This document shows, piece by piece, positions 36,070 to 47,730 of a stretch of 64,000 nucleotides of DNA. Source of the DNA: Perognathus longimembris pacificus (lineage: Eukaryota > Chordata > Mammalia > Rodentia > Heteromyidae); the NCBI RefSeq assembly GCF_023159225.1, contig NC_063172.1:59826828-59890827 (forward strand). Direction: 5' to 3'. Below the pieces are notes generated by a model. The model did no database searches. It saw nothing but the letters and a program-made list of their open reading frames with translations, and was not told the origin of the DNA. Made by a program: the position numbers and the translations under genes. The stretch's first letter is position 1. Each line of letters begins with the position of its first letter.

Positions 36070-36318
36070 TATTATTACTTTGTGAGCCAGTATTGGGCCT
36101 TGAACTCAGGGCCTGGGCACTGTCACTTAGCTTTTTTTGCTCAAGACTGACACTGTACCACTTGAGCTCCACTTCTGGCTTTTGCTGGTTACATGGGCAT
36201 GGTTACATGGAATCACATGGACTTTCCTGCCCCAGCTGGCTTTGAACTGTGATCCTCAGATTTCAGCCTCCTGAGTAGCTAGGATTACAGGTACAAGCCA
36301 CAGGTGCTCCCTGCTTCA
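36070..36318 (-). mobile_element. B1-like + Geo dimeric SINE next to exon 3
   Basis: Reversed dimer: ccagtattgggccttgaact at the Geo end, cagcctcctgagtagctagg at the B1 end. The duplication gcaatttat is at 36061-36069 and 36319-36327. It has the same orientation as Tox and ends about 110 bp downstream of the exon 3 splice donor. Confidence 0.9.
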
Positions 36319-36437
36319 GCAATTTATAAGACTTATGAAGAATATTTTCTATGGAAAAATGCCTTCCACGTTTCCCGCCATTTATAGTCCTGTATGAAAC
36401 TGTCCCTCGCGGACACAAGCAGGTAGCAGATTCTTAC

Positions 36438-36680
36438 CACAGAGATGGAATTGGAGAGGAGCGTCCCATCCTGGCTCAGCATGTTGGACACGGTGATCTC
36501 AGGGAGGTCCATGTTCTGGGCATGGAATGGGAGCAGGCCATTGTGGTTCATTGGGTGACACAGAGAATGGTAACCAGACTCGACTTCATTCAGGTGTACC
36601 AGTGAGTGGTCGGGAAGGGAGGGAGGAGTGATGGGTGGAATGTTAAAGTCTTCACTTTCCAGACTTGGACCAGGGTAGGA
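36438..36680 (-). CDS. Tox: Tox exon 3 (partial CDS, 81 codons)
   Basis: Second coding exon in the window, minus strand. It starts SYPGPSLESEDFNIPPITPP and ends LLSNSISV, matching human TOX residues 57-137 as I recall them. The acceptor is TTGTCTTTTCAG|TCC and the donor is GTG|GTAAGA. It is 243 nt with phase 0 at both ends and no stop. The conserved IPPITPPSLPDHSL block is characteristic of the TOX family, and the run NEVESGYHSLCHPMNHNG fits TOX rather than its paralogues. Two residues differ from the human protein I remember: A for P in FHAQNM and S for G in NMLSQDG. The HMG box and the basic nuclear-localisation stretch are encoded by later exons at coordinates below this window. The exon belongs to the N-terminal transactivation region. 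The open frame continuing past 36438 is intron. Confidence 0.97.
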
Positions 36681-38241
36681 CTGAAAAGACAAGAGGGACA
36701 TTGTTGCCAGTGAGCATCTCTTTGTTCATGAACGACTGCACAGGAGCCCATGGATATGATTACAAGCAGCATTATGGATTTGGCCAAGACGTTTCAAATG
36801 TTCAGATTACCCTGCTACGATTTCACTGTTACACAGGGAAGAAAATTGCCTTAAAGGCATATCCACTTCTGCCATAAAGACCACTTCCATTAGGTGGTTT
36901 TATTTTTCCAGGAAGTTGAATTCAAACAGATTTCAAAGGTCCCATTAAAATTTTCCAGAGTTTTAATCTAGCTGAATACCTTTTTCATGAGAATTGTAGG
37001 GAAGGAAGGCAATTTATAAAATTAATATTTGATCAAACATATTTCATAGACTCCCTACTGCTTAGATTATGGGATGTAATAAAAATCAGTTCCAGAAGTC
37101 TGTAGCAATTGCTTTTGAGTTTTTCAAAGCTACCTGCTCAGAGTTGACAAAAGAAAAGTTATTAGAAAAGAAGTAATCTAAGCACATTACCAAAGTATGA
37201 GTATGTTGAAAGTTTGATGTATTTTTAAGTACTATCAAAAATGAATTTTATTACAAAGATTGTTGTCATTGAAATAAAAGGTTGCTTTCATGTTTTCAAT
37301 TAACATTTGTTTGATTTTTGCCTAACAGCTGATAAATAATATTATAACCATTTAACTTCCCTATGAAAAACAAACTAAAATACTAATATTATTATGATAC
37401 TAATTCTGAAATAAAAGTCAGTCTGTAAAACAAATATCACTAATACACCTGGGGCATTTCTTTTGCAAGCTAACTTTTGATAAAACGGAAAAGGTGGGAG
37501 GGGAGAAGGAAGGAAAAGGTTATCTGGAAACCCTTGCTTTTAGAAGAGGAATGTGGTACAAGTGGATATAAACAGAAGGAAAGAACTGAATAAAGACACA
37601 TTGTGAGCAATTAATATCAATACACAGCAATAGTTAGCTATCCATAGTACAACAGGTGTTATAATATGAAAGGAAACATTTGGTCTAGATAATTCTTACA
37701 AGCCCATCTTTCAAATTAAGAGAGCTTTTATAGTGAAGCTGTCTTTCAAACTAAGAGAGTCTCATAGCATTCACTTGCCTGGGTAACAAGGACCTCTTGT
37801 CTAACTGAACAGCTCCTGCTACACTGTGGCAAGATCTGAAATGAACAGGCAAAGGGTAGGAGCCAAAGAAAGTAGTGTAAGGCGTGTGTAGTCAAGAAGT
37901 TTTATGCTCCCTGGTCCAAGAGTCTGGCCTTATTTTTTCCAGATGCCTTCTATTTGTTTAATGGAAAAGAAAATGTTCAAGTTGCACTTGCTAAATGCTG
38001 CACCAGTTTGGATGTGTTTGTTTAGGTGCTGTCAGAAGAGGAGGTAAAATGAAGAGCTGCTTAGAACATCTGGAATTGAGATGGAGAAGCATGTGCGGGT
38101 GAGGGTCTGGAAGTATATGAAGGAAGATTTCATTCATCCCTGCCAATGATTTTTCTTAAATAGCTGGCTAACATTCTGCTTTAAAAAAAAAAACTCACTA
38201 GCTCGAAAAGTTCAATCATCTGTTACCAATGTCTTCTGTTA
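36681..38241. other. Intron 2 beside exon 3, no repeats
   Basis: Repeat-free sequence immediately upstream (in gene direction) of exon 3, with the acceptor tract next to 36681. Nothing else recognised. Confidence 0.5.
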
Positions 38242-38266
38242 AATATATATATATATATGTATATAC
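38242..38266. repeat. (TA)n microsatellite
   Basis: atatatatatatatgtatat run, imperfect at its right end. Confidence 0.9.
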
Positions 38267-38465
38267 ATATATTTCTGATCTGAAAAATATGTTAGTGTTC
38301 TGTATCCAAGTTAGAGTTTGAACAAATTCTCTGATATATTTTAGACCCGGGTATATAGCTCTAAATAGGCAATTCTCTCTTCAAATATTCATAGAAGTAT
38401 AAAAGATGCACAATTGGGAGATAGAAAGGCATGTTTATTAATGCTTACTTCATATACAGAAAGCA

Positions 38466-38602
38466 TTTTCCTTCCTTCCTTCCTTCTTTCCTTCCTTCCT
38501 TCTTTCCTTCCCTCCCTCCCTCCCTCACTTCCTTCCTTCCTTCCTTCCTTCCTTCCTTCCTTCCTTCGACTCTCCTTCCCTCCCTCCTTTCCTTCCTTTC
38601 TT
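38466..38602. repeat. (TTCC)n microsatellite on a SINE tail
   Basis: About 130 bp of ttcc/tccc units, interrupted once by gactc near 38567. It abuts the 3' end of the next SINE. The pyrimidine-only frames over it (PSFLPSFL repeats) are not genes. Confidence 0.95.
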
Positions 38603-38820
38603 GTGCCAGCACTGCCACTTGAAATCAGGATCTCTTGCTCTTGTTTGGCTTTTAAACTCAAGGCTGGTGCTTTACCACTAAAAGCACATGTCCTCTTCCA
38701 ACTTTTCAGGAGTTAATTAGAGACATGGACTTTTCTGACTGGTCTGGCTTCATATCTCCATTTTCAGATTTCAGCCTCTTAAGTACCTAACATCACAGAT
38801 CTGAGCCACCCAGACCTGCT
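38603..38820 (-). mobile_element. B1-like + Geo dimeric SINE
   Basis: gccagcactgccacttgaaa, then ctcaaggctggtgctttacc, then gatttcagcctcttaagtac. Diverged. Confidence 0.8.
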
Positions 38821-38839
38821 GTTTCCTTCATTTAAACTT

Positions 38840-38965
38840 TACAATAATCCTTTGTGTGTCTACTGTTAATCCAAATTTTCCTGACAGGGAATCTGAGTTC
38901 AGAAGTTTAACAACTTGTCTAATTTCACATGGCTGCTAAACAATTTACTCAATACAGATGGTTGA
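38840..38965 (-). repeat. MIR-like fragment
   Basis: Contains gggaatctgagttcagaag, then caacttgtctaatttcacat, then ggctgctaaaca, the reversed MIR order ('gaggttaagtaacttgcc...cacacagctagtaa'). Confidence 0.6.
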
Positions 38966-39173
38966 ATATTTGAAGAAAGAAGACATTCTTGTTGCAGTGA
39001 TATTTCCATAAGTGAATCAAGTCTTACTATTTTGTTAGTTTGAAGGACACAAAATTGTCATTACCCAACTGTTTTTGTTAAATTTCATAATTTAAGAATT
39101 ACTATTAGCAGTAGTTACAGGATTTTCTTTGATCCAAATTTCTTCCAAAGCCCATCTATTAAAACTAAATATT

Positions 39174-39409
39174 GGGACTGGGGATATAGCCTAGTGGCAA
39201 GAGTGCTTGCCTCGTATACATGAAGACCTGGGTTCGATTCCCCAGCACCACATATACAGAAAATGGCCAGAAGTGGCGCTGTGGCTCAAGTGGCAGAGTG
39301 CTAGCCTTGAGCAAAAAGAAGCCAGGGACAGTGCTCAGGCCCTGAGTCCAAGGCCCAGGACTGGCAAAAAAAAAAAAAAAAACAACAAAAAACAACAACA
39401 AAAAAACCC
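39174..39409 (+). mobile_element. IDL-Geo dimeric SINE, young
   Basis: Near-consensus copy beginning gggactggggatatagccta with an A tail that drifts to aacaac. The duplication ctaaatatt is at 39165-39173 and 39410-39418. Confidence 0.94.
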
Positions 39410-39496
39410 CTAAATATTTATTTCACATGAGCATAGGTATAATTTGTCTCTTTGTAAATATGACAAATGCTGAATCTATGGTCCATATGTTCCCTG

Positions 39497-39515
39497 CCCC
39501 CCCCCCCCCCCCCCC
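39497..39515. repeat. Poly-C tract (19 C)
   Basis: Pure C run exactly at the tail end of the next SINE. Long mononucleotide C runs are rare and unstable. Confidence 0.97.
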
Positions 39516-39751
39516 GTAGTACTAGGAATTACACAAAGTGCACTGAGCTCTCACTTAGCTTTTTCATTCAAGGCTGTTACTCTACCACTGGCGTCACTCC
39601 TCCACATCTCCATTTCTGGCTTTCTGCTGATTCATTGGAGATGAGCGCCTCATGGATTTTGCTTCCTAAGCTGGCTTTGAACTGTGATCTTTAGATCTCA
39701 GCCTCCTGAGTAGCTAGGATTACAGGCATGAACAACCAGAACTCAGCCTGG
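39516..39751 (-). mobile_element. B1-like + Geo dimeric SINE
   Basis: ttcaaggctgttactctacc, then tgctgattcattggagatga, then cagcctcctgagtagctagg and attacaggcatgaacaacc. Confidence 0.85.
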
Positions 39752-40659
39752 TATGTATTTTTTAAGGAGTTAATCGATGTCTATTTGAAATTTCCCTGAA
39801 TAAGGCACAATTAATACAAAGTTACAGGAAAACATGTTTTTAATTTTAGAAAAGCCATTACACCTCTGCAAATACTAAGGGATATTCTATCCAGGGTATG
39901 CTAAGGCTTTATATTCTAAAGTTTCTTCAGTAGTTAAATCTCAATTTGTGGTGTTTTAAGGGAGGGTTTAATTGGTATCACTTTACATTCGGTGATAACA
40001 ATTGTACTGCAATTTAGCTAAGCTACATGGTTTATTTTCATGTAATTACACATTAAGGTTATTTAATACATGCAATTATATACCAAAACCACAGATTCCA
40101 CAACTTAGCTGGTAATGAGTAGTTATGTGGGTCAGGAATTTTAACAACCAAAGGTTACCTAGCAATTTCTATGCTTTGCATTATAAAGCATGATAGGGTG
40201 ATCTGCCTCGAGACTATTAAAGTGTAACTAATGCCATATAAAAGTATTGTGGTAATTGTTTAAATGTCAAAATGTCCCAGAACTTAAACAAATGTTCAAT
40301 GTCAGACTAATTACTAATTTTTAAATGTGAAATTGAATTAGCTAATTCCCCAATATCATTTTCTATGACATGACAACCTTACTTTGATTTTTAAAAATCT
40401 AACAGGAATGTGTTTAAAACTTAACAGTAGTGAAGTTTTAGAGCTGATTTGTAGCTTGGGAAGGGAATGTAATATAATAGGATATGACTCAATATTTTAT
40501 CTTATTCCTCAAGAGGCTGGTTACAATTTGTGTTAGATGTTTGCTGAATGAATAAACAAAAGAATCACTGAAGGCCTGCCTGCATGGATGAATGCTACAG
40601 TGAGTCTTAAAAGCACGAGGTCTGTGAATATACTACTGTTATTCCACAGGGTTGAATAA
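39752..40659. other. Intronic stretch, nothing recognised
   Basis: AT-rich unique sequence with no frame worth naming. Confidence 0.4.
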
Positions 40660-41190
40660 TTATCTTGTATTCCCAGGACTGTCCTGGCCAGTTGACAACA
40701 CAGCGTGTAACATTCAACTCACAGTGTGTAAATAGTCCCATAATATCCTGTTGGCACAGAGTTTGGGCAACCTGAGGAAAGCTGGGTGGAATGGACTAGT
40801 TTGCGTCCCTTAGGCTGCTGCTCTGGGTCCTGAAAGTGGGATGCACTGATTTTCCTCCACTGACCCAGGGATTGCAGAGGATTCTGAAAGCAGAGCTCAA
40901 GATGCTGTTGAATTGTGATGCCCTCTGCAGGCAGGTAGCAGGCCACCTCGGAGACTGCTGGGGAGACTGATGTCACCATCCAGCTGTAGATTCAATGGGA
41001 GTGCTTATGCAGGGACAAGGTCCAAGTCACAGGAGTGAACACGGGGAAGTACTGTGGTGAGAGAAGAGGCAGGCGCTAGTACCAGACGAAGCTCCACGAG
41101 CCAGCAGGCGACATAAAGGACCTGCCTTGCTTGCCACTCTTTCAGGCCTTTTTCTGATTTGCACAAGTTTCAGTGTGGCTTTGGGTTTAA
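40660..41190. other. GC-richer block of unknown origin
   Basis: Composition changes abruptly compared with 39752-40659. It holds an 86-codon minus-strand frame (40719-40979) without known features. No repeat family recognised. An unrecognised LTR or an unannotated transcript are possible. Confidence 0.35.
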
Positions 41191-41280
41191 ACCATCAGTC
41201 ATCCCCTAAATCTGTCAGCAACAAAGATTATTTGGTCTTTCCCAAAGGGTCTCCATATCCCTATGAAACCTCAGTACTGC

Positions 41281-41328
41281 GTGTGGTGTGTGTGTGCACG
41301 TGTGCATGTGCACATGCGTGTGTGTATT
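41281..41328. repeat. (GT)n-rich microsatellite
   Basis: Imperfect gtgtggtgtgtgtgtgcacg with CA and GC interruptions. Confidence 0.9.
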
Positions 41329-42409
41329 TATCTGGGTTACAAACCACAAAGGAATGAATGCCATGTTCTGGGAGGCCACATTATGGACAGAGATCAAGTG
41401 TAAGATGGTGGTGCAGGACAGGTATGGGCCTTGACACCTGGTATTGTTCTCCTGATAACTGCCTACAATTCTTCTTACTCATCCTGTTCTACAGGCCAGA
41501 ATCTAACCACAGTCTGAACTGTGCCGTTTCCCTCTTCCCCATCCATTAATAGAGATCAATAATAGCCATCTATCAAAAGAAGAGAAAGTATTGAAGGACA
41601 GTTGGATAAAATCCAGGTCAATATTTCCCAATTCACTGCAGATCAAATTGGAAACAAGTAAGTATGCAAACTGCTTTGTTCTGAACTATGCCAGTGTATG
41701 TAATGCAAAGGATTCCAAGAACTTAAAATGATATGATTGCTACTACACTGATTCTCCCTCATCTCAAGCGACGCACTGGTTACAGACACAGGGAGGTGTC
41801 TTCATGGTAGTGGTGCTGAGATTCATATTTCAACCCCTGAATTCCAACACAGAGACATCTGTTGACTTTGTTTGAAGGAGGAGCATCTCAGGGGCCCACC
41901 TGTGGCTTAGGGTATACTAGCATGAGGTCGGCTAATTTTGGAAAAGAGATGAACTACTCAAAGTTACAAGAGGATTGTTGAAATCATTAGTCATTTAAAA
42001 ATATTATCATCCTGCAGCGAGTATGTTTATAGTCCTAAATAATCGTCGCTAACTCTTGCATGTCATTTTCTTAAAACCTTAAAAGGTGGTATTTGCACGT
42101 TCCGCTTATAAAGTACTCCATCTTTCTCTGAGGAGAAGCAGATCGATTTAGACTGGTTGGAAGTGTGCATAATGACTCCTTAAGTGTAATAAGAATGCTC
42201 ACAGGGGATATTGGACAGAACCATGACTTTGGAGTCCAAAGACAAGTCTGCACCCAGAGCTTTTAGAACATTTATGAGCTTGGGTTCTGAAGCAGATTTC
42301 TTATTCCTTGTGAGCAGCGGTTTCAAAAGCTCAATTCATGGGGTTCTTAAGAATATTAAAAACAAAAAATATGTAAAATGCCTAGCAATACATTTTTCCA
42401 GATGAGTTT
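41329..42409. other. Intronic stretch, nothing recognised
   Basis: No repeat or gene recognised. Frames of up to 64 codons only. Confidence 0.4.
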
Positions 42410-42616
42410 TTTTCTCTCGATGTGAGGGTTTGAACTTGAGACTTGTTTGTGCTAAGTAGTTGGCTTCCCATTTGAGCCCTGTATGTCAGTCCCGCATACT
42501 CTAAATTGATTTTTTCAGTGAGTATCTTGCATTTTTGCCAATCCTGGCCTCAGAACATGATCCTGCTTGTCTGACACCTAGCTATGATTACAGGCTTGCA
42601 TCACCACTCCCAGATC
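42410..42616 (-). mobile_element. ID-like and B1-like SINE remnants
   Basis: 42410-42500 is a reversed ID-like unit (ggtttgaacttgagacttg, then tttgagccctgtatg). 42520-42616 is a reversed B1-like part (ctatgattacaggcttgcat). Confidence 0.65.
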
Positions 42617-42640
42617 CCAAAGTTTGTTATAAAGGGCAAA

Positions 42641-42808
42641 CTAGCCAGGTGCCAGTGGTTCATGCTGGTATAATCCTAGGTACTTAGGAGGCTGAGGTCT
42701 GAAGATTATGATTCAAAGACAGCCCAGACAAGAAAGTCCATGAAACTTTTATTTTCCAACAGAAAGCTGGAAGTGGAGCTGTGGCTCAAGTGGAAGAGTA
42801 ACAGCAAC
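42641..42808 (+). mobile_element. 3'-truncated B1-Geo SINE
   Basis: gccaggtgccagtggttcat, then gtataatcctaggtacttag, then aagtggagctgtggctcaag. It stops about 25 bp into the Geo right half, so it is cut short at the 3' end. Confidence 0.85.
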
Positions 42809-45799
42809 CTTACATAACTATAGTAGTTAAATACAATTATACGTGATTTGGACTAGAACATGTCTAATAAATGAACACCTACAGACAGCATAGTGGAGAC
42901 TGAGATGTTTCCCATCAAGGAATTCCAGTCTATTTGCCATTGAGAAGGTCTCAAAGTGGAGAATATTGGATCCTACTCACACATAATGTTCCTTAATTGC
43001 CTCCTTTCCTAACAGCTATGATGATATTTCATCTTCATTTTAGTAGAATTAAATTACATGCTTTACATTCAAGAATGAGAAAAACAGAGGGCAGGGAGGA
43101 AGCAAAGGATGCTGAAGGTGTTGAAGAGGTGCAGAGGGCCCACAGCTAGACTCCTGCCAGGAGCAACCCAGGAGCTGGTGAGTTCTTCCTACTTCAGCTC
43201 TTATGATGTAAGCAAAAGGCAAATATATTTGTGAGCCAAAATGTTCATGTTCAAGTGTGCATGAAGGCAATGCGTTCTAATGCATTGGTGGTATCCTTCA
43301 AAAGGCTATCTTCTCAGAGAGATTTTTTGGCAAGGAGGTTAAAAAGGATCAAAGGAGGATCATTTCATAGACTATAACCAAGTGATTGGGGTTAGGAAAG
43401 TTCCAGGGAATTCTTCTGACTTGCTTTGGATTGATCCACTTGCATGTATGTCTTTGCAGCTCTTTGAGAAAAGCTAACATCTGTTCTACATGTTTTGCCC
43501 TCGCTAGAACCATTTCAGTGGGGAGGAAAAAGAAACTTCTCACTTAATTTCTGGAAGATCTCATGTCTCTTGTTGGTTTAATTACACATTCACACTCCTT
43601 TTTAATCATACTACTTTACATAGTCCATGACCTGGGTATCCTGTTTACATTATTTTCCTTTTCTGCAATCCACATTTCCTGAGCCACAGCCTGTTTTTAC
43701 TTTCATTCTCATTCTACATTATTGCATCCGCAAGTGGAATGTTAATTATGCTGACGACTTTGACTGCCGAGAATTCATGTTTTTATACTGTCCAGACACA
43801 GGGCTAATACGTGCTGACTGAACTAATAAAGAGTAGTTTCTTGGAGACTTTGTCTTTTCTTCTCTTTTTAACATCGAATTCTCTGCCAAAGAGGGCACTA
43901 TATTTCTGGGGTTTTGGCCACATATTGCAATCATTACACACAGCACTCAATCTTTGGTGACAAGAAGTCCCATAACTCAGAAGAATTCAAAAGATATCAT
44001 ATTGTATGCATCTTTAAATTATGTGATGGATTCATGCAATCATGCATACACTAAAAATATGGGTATGGTTATAACATTGTAAAATATGTTTCTCATATAG
44101 ATCGTTATTTGAAAGATAAATAAATACTATGACCATCAAACATACCCAGAATGCCTTAATTTTAAATTGGTAACATTATTCATAAAATCAAGGAGAGAAA
44201 AATGTCAATGTTTAAACACCATGTTTCATCTCTTTATTATTGAACACTCTTGTTGCATGATTCGAATAACTCAACAGAAAGCAAAAGGAACTGAGAAATT
44301 TATTAGAAAAATAATAAACTTCCTGTGTAGACTTCTAGAAGTGAAGATATTGTGTTAAATTGGTGATATATCCTTTTTTCCCCAAGATCTTCAGAAAAGG
44401 AAGGTTTTTTTTTTTTCAGATTCTTTTGTCTCTGTATGAGCAAGGCTTGATAGCTTGAGACTATAATGTATTGCTGTGGAAAGCTTCGGTCTGTTACATA
44501 AATCATCTTAACACTCAGCAAGAATTGTCCAACAGTGCCATTGATGTGCTCAAGCCAATGATCCTGCAAATAATTCTTTTGTCTTTTTTCACATGTTAGA
44601 CAATAGCAATAAATCATCTTCATTTAAAAACACACAATGTACTAATTTTTCAAGCAACCGTTACCAAAGGAAATTTTTGGTAGAAATATAAGATTTATTT
44701 TATTTCTGCTCATTAATTTTTGAAATCTGTGTGAAATAAAAGACAATGCATGCTCATTTGGTATAGAAGCATCTGTTTTTAGCCTCTTGTGTACAAGGTA
44801 TGTACAATGTGTTGAGCTGCAAGGAACCAGAAGACTCAATGGAAGCAAGAAGTGAATCAGAAGAAGGAAATCGGAACTTGGGCTTCCAATACAGAGCAGC
44901 ACTTCTGAAGTGTCAGATTAAGTCATTTCAGAATGCAAAGGAAAGAGGAATTGAGATTGGTGTGATTGAGGATTGCTCTAAACAGATTTACTCTGATAAC
45001 AGGATTTAGAAATCTGAGATATGACTTCTACTGAGATGTGTCAAGGGATGGAGGAGGATCACAGCTCAAACCCTAGACCCAGTCCAGGCAGAGGCACAAG
45101 CAGAAGCAACGTCAAGATCAAGCAAGAAGCAAGGTCAAGATCAAAGTCAGTCTTCAACTTTTGAGACAACTTCAAGGACAAGATTGGTTTTACCAGTTAA
45201 AACAAACCAACATGAGAGCTCAATAAAGGATTTACTAGAACTAGAATGTAAGGCAAAAACTCAGTTGGAAAACGAGAACAAAACAACAGTGGGAGAAGCC
45301 TGAATAAAACCAGATCTTGGAGACTTAAGCCTGCCCCTAGAGAAAGTCTAACAAGGGGCCAAGATTGGGAGAGAGAAATATTTGAGCCCTAAGTTCAGGG
45401 TTAATAAGCTGAAGCTCTAAGCATTGGGAAGACACTGAGAGATGTGAGTGTGACAAGGTAGCCTTCTACTCCTCAGTCATACCTGGTGTGATTCCCCTTT
45501 GCGTATGTTGCCCCCAAAGTCCTTAGCTTTTATATTAGTAAACTACCTTCACTAATGACACAAGAACAGGAAAGGGACTTGTTTTCTCCCAGTATTGCTT
45601 AGATGTCAACATGACAGTATTCTTAGAGGATGTTTGAAAGACAAGCTTGTGTAGGATTGTGATACAGTTATGATAAATAAGGGTCTTCCCTCTGGATTAA
45701 GAAAAACACAAATCTTTCAAATTCATTTTAATGCACACATGCTGTTTAATGTCATGCTTTTGGTTTTGATTTCAATAATATAAGTCTGATCACAGAAGA
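42809..45799. other. 3-kb SINE-free intronic stretch
   Basis: No interspersed repeat recognised. A 106-codon minus-strand frame at 44303-44623 and others of 60-90 codons lack family features. 45040-45300 is purine-rich with a short direct repeat (aaggtcaagatcaa type). Confidence 0.45.
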
Positions 45800-46025
45800 C
45801 TGATTTTAGAGCTAGGAATGCCAGATGGAACTCTCAGGTCATCTGTTAAGGGGGTACTGTTACATAATTTCTTTAGGTCTTAGTTTCTAAGTCAATAAAA
45901 TAGGGATGATAACAATATTTAGCTCATTAAGAGATTAAATAAGATAGAGAATACAATACACACTTGAGTAGTATGCTGGTTTACATGTAGTAATAATAAT
46001 AAGTGTTAGCTATATTGTTATTGCT
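45800..46025 (+). repeat. MIR SINE, fairly complete
   Basis: tctaagtcaataaaataggg, then atgataacaatatttagctc, then gagattaaataagatagaga and gtgttagctatattg. This follows the MIR core and 3' part ('tgtaaaatggggataata...ttagctattatta'). Confidence 0.75.
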
Positions 46026-46411
46026 CTACCACTATATAATTTAATCTGATCTCATAAAGTTGACTATAATCATTTTCCATGTTAAAAGATATCATCTATA
46101 TCATTGTTGAAATAGCTGCATGTTTATTTGCATAGCTACATATATTATCATTGTTTTCATATTCTATCATAGTCCGTCCATTGTCTACTTTGAACACATA
46201 GGAGGTTCATAATTTTTCTGACATGAATCACTGTGGTGAATAATTTTATCCATTTATTCCTTTACAATAGCATCTAGAGTTCTAAATTCATGCTTTAAAT
46301 GGAATCACAGAATGCCCAAGCAGAGGCCTAAGATAATAACTTTATGGGATCATCTTTAAAATAAAATGTATTAAAAATTAAAGCTTGCCTAAGTTTACCA
46401 AATATTTTAAT

Positions 46412-46645
46412 CTAGGTGTTGATGGCTTATGTCTATAATCCTAGTGATTCATGAGGCTGAAATCCTAGGATCGGGGTTCAAAACCAGTCCAAGCAAGAAA
46501 GTCTGGGAGACTCCTACCTCCAATTAACCACCAAAAAGCCATAAGTAGAGTTGTAATTCAAGAGGGACAGTGCTGTCTTTGAGCAAGATAGCTAAGGGAC
46601 AGTTCCAGGCCTTGAGTTCAAGTCCCAGTACTGAGACAGTGACAA
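46412..46645 (+). mobile_element. B1-like + Geo dimeric SINE
   Basis: ggcttatgtctataatcct, then ctccaattaaccaccaaaaa, then ttgagttcaagtcccagtac. It lies 36 bp from an oppositely oriented Geo-containing SINE. Confidence 0.85.
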
Positions 46646-46681
46646 TAGTATTTTAATGCTTAAGGAATTTTATTCAATTAT

Positions 46682-46881
46682 TAATTTTTTTGCCAGTCCT
46701 GGGGCTTGAACTCAGGGCTTGAACACTGTCCTTGGCTTCTTTTTGCTCAAGGCTATCACTCTACCACTTGAGCCACAGGGCTACTTCTGGCTTTTTCTAT
46801 ATATGTGATGCTGAGGAATGGAACCCAGGGCTTCACGTATGTGAGGCAAGCACTCTAACACTAGGCCATATTCCCAGCCCT
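46682..46881 (-). mobile_element. IDL-Geo dimeric SINE
   Basis: Full reversed dimer: tttgccagtcctggggcttg at the tail side and ggccatattcccagccct at the ID end. The target duplication is weak (a 'tattaa' type match only). Confidence 0.9.
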
Positions 46882-47622
46882 ATTAAATGTTTTTAAAAAT
46901 ATACATAACAATGTTATGGACGTTTTTTCCCCTCAATCCAACTAGTTCTTTAAGTACAAGCCAATCCTTAAACTTCAGTTTCCTCATCTGCAAAAACATA
47001 GGACAGGACTGGCACACACAAGAAAACAGGTAGTAAAGACCAGGAGGAGAACTGCTTACACCATAGATAAATGAGTGTGGGTACAGTAAATAGCCACGTA
47101 ACATTTGTACAGTTTTTATATGCGAACAAATGTTAATTTGCCTACTTAGTAGCCAAAGCAAGTTTAGATATCTGTGGTTTCATTTGGCTCAACCTAGCAT
47201 GTTTCAGAATGTTTTCAAATCTGTAATATACTGTGACTCTCTGAATATGGAAAAGGACTGAGATTAATATGTCAACTTTTTTTTTTTACAGTTCTACAGT
47301 AAAACGAAAGATAGAATCAAGGATATAATCTGACTGGGGCCTTATACTTTCTCAAAGCCACAGTCCCCACTCTTGAAATTTACTATATTTTTTATATTAT
47401 TCCCCTAGACACTAAATCTGTTTCATTGTGGCTAAACTGCTGTAAAGATTAAGTGAGATAATGTCTGCAAATCCCATGCTTAGTTTATTGCCAGCAATAG
47501 GGAGCTTGAATCTGACAGTTATTATTATTCCATGGATCTAACTCATTCATAACCTTGGGGCTAACACATTCTGACCTAAACTTCTAGCCAAGCAGAAGCT
47601 TGCTACTGAAAATAACAAATAT
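46882..47622. other. Intronic stretch with one MIR
   Basis: A 92-codon minus-strand frame at 46883-47161 is chance-like. MIR at about 47400-47525; otherwise nothing. Confidence 0.4.
47400..47525 (+). repeat. MIR-like fragment
   Basis: gtaaagattaagtgagataa, then tgtctgcaaatcccatgc, ending near cagttattattattcc: the MIR 3' pattern, diverged. Confidence 0.55.
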
Positions 47623-47730
47623 CTTTTTTTAGTCAGTCATAGGGATTGAAGTAGGGGGTCTGAGTGCCGTTCCTGACCTTTGTGGCTTAAAACTAGTGCT
47701 CTACCACTTTTAGCCATAGCTTCACTTCTT
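47623..47730 (-). mobile_element. Geo-type monomer
   Basis: Reversed right monomer: cagtcatagggattgaagta, then ctagtgctctaccactttta and agccatagcttcacttctt. No left half is recognisable. Confidence 0.7.

Larger units (their letters stand above)
1..36437 (-). other. Tox: Tox intron 3, 5' part
   Basis: The intron begins with GTAAGA at 36437 and continues past the low-coordinate edge of the window. I looked for exon 4 (the stretch starting at MPDIR in human, then the lysine-rich region and HMG box) and found no frame resembling it. More than 36 kb of this intron is therefore present without its end. It carries most of the young SINEs in the window. Confidence 0.85.

Noticed and set aside
1..36437. 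Tox exon 4 or HMG-box exons
   Set aside because: I searched both the listed frames and the raw sequence for the MPDIR-type start, the lysine-rich stretch and the HMG box and found none.
36351..36605. 84-codon plus-strand frame over Tox exon 3
   Set aside because: It is the antisense shadow of a conserved coding exon. The minus strand has the known protein and splice sites.
38389..38716. Three frames of 63-100 codons with PSFLPSFL or KEGRKEG repeats
   Set aside because: They are translations of the (TTCC)n microsatellite on both strands.
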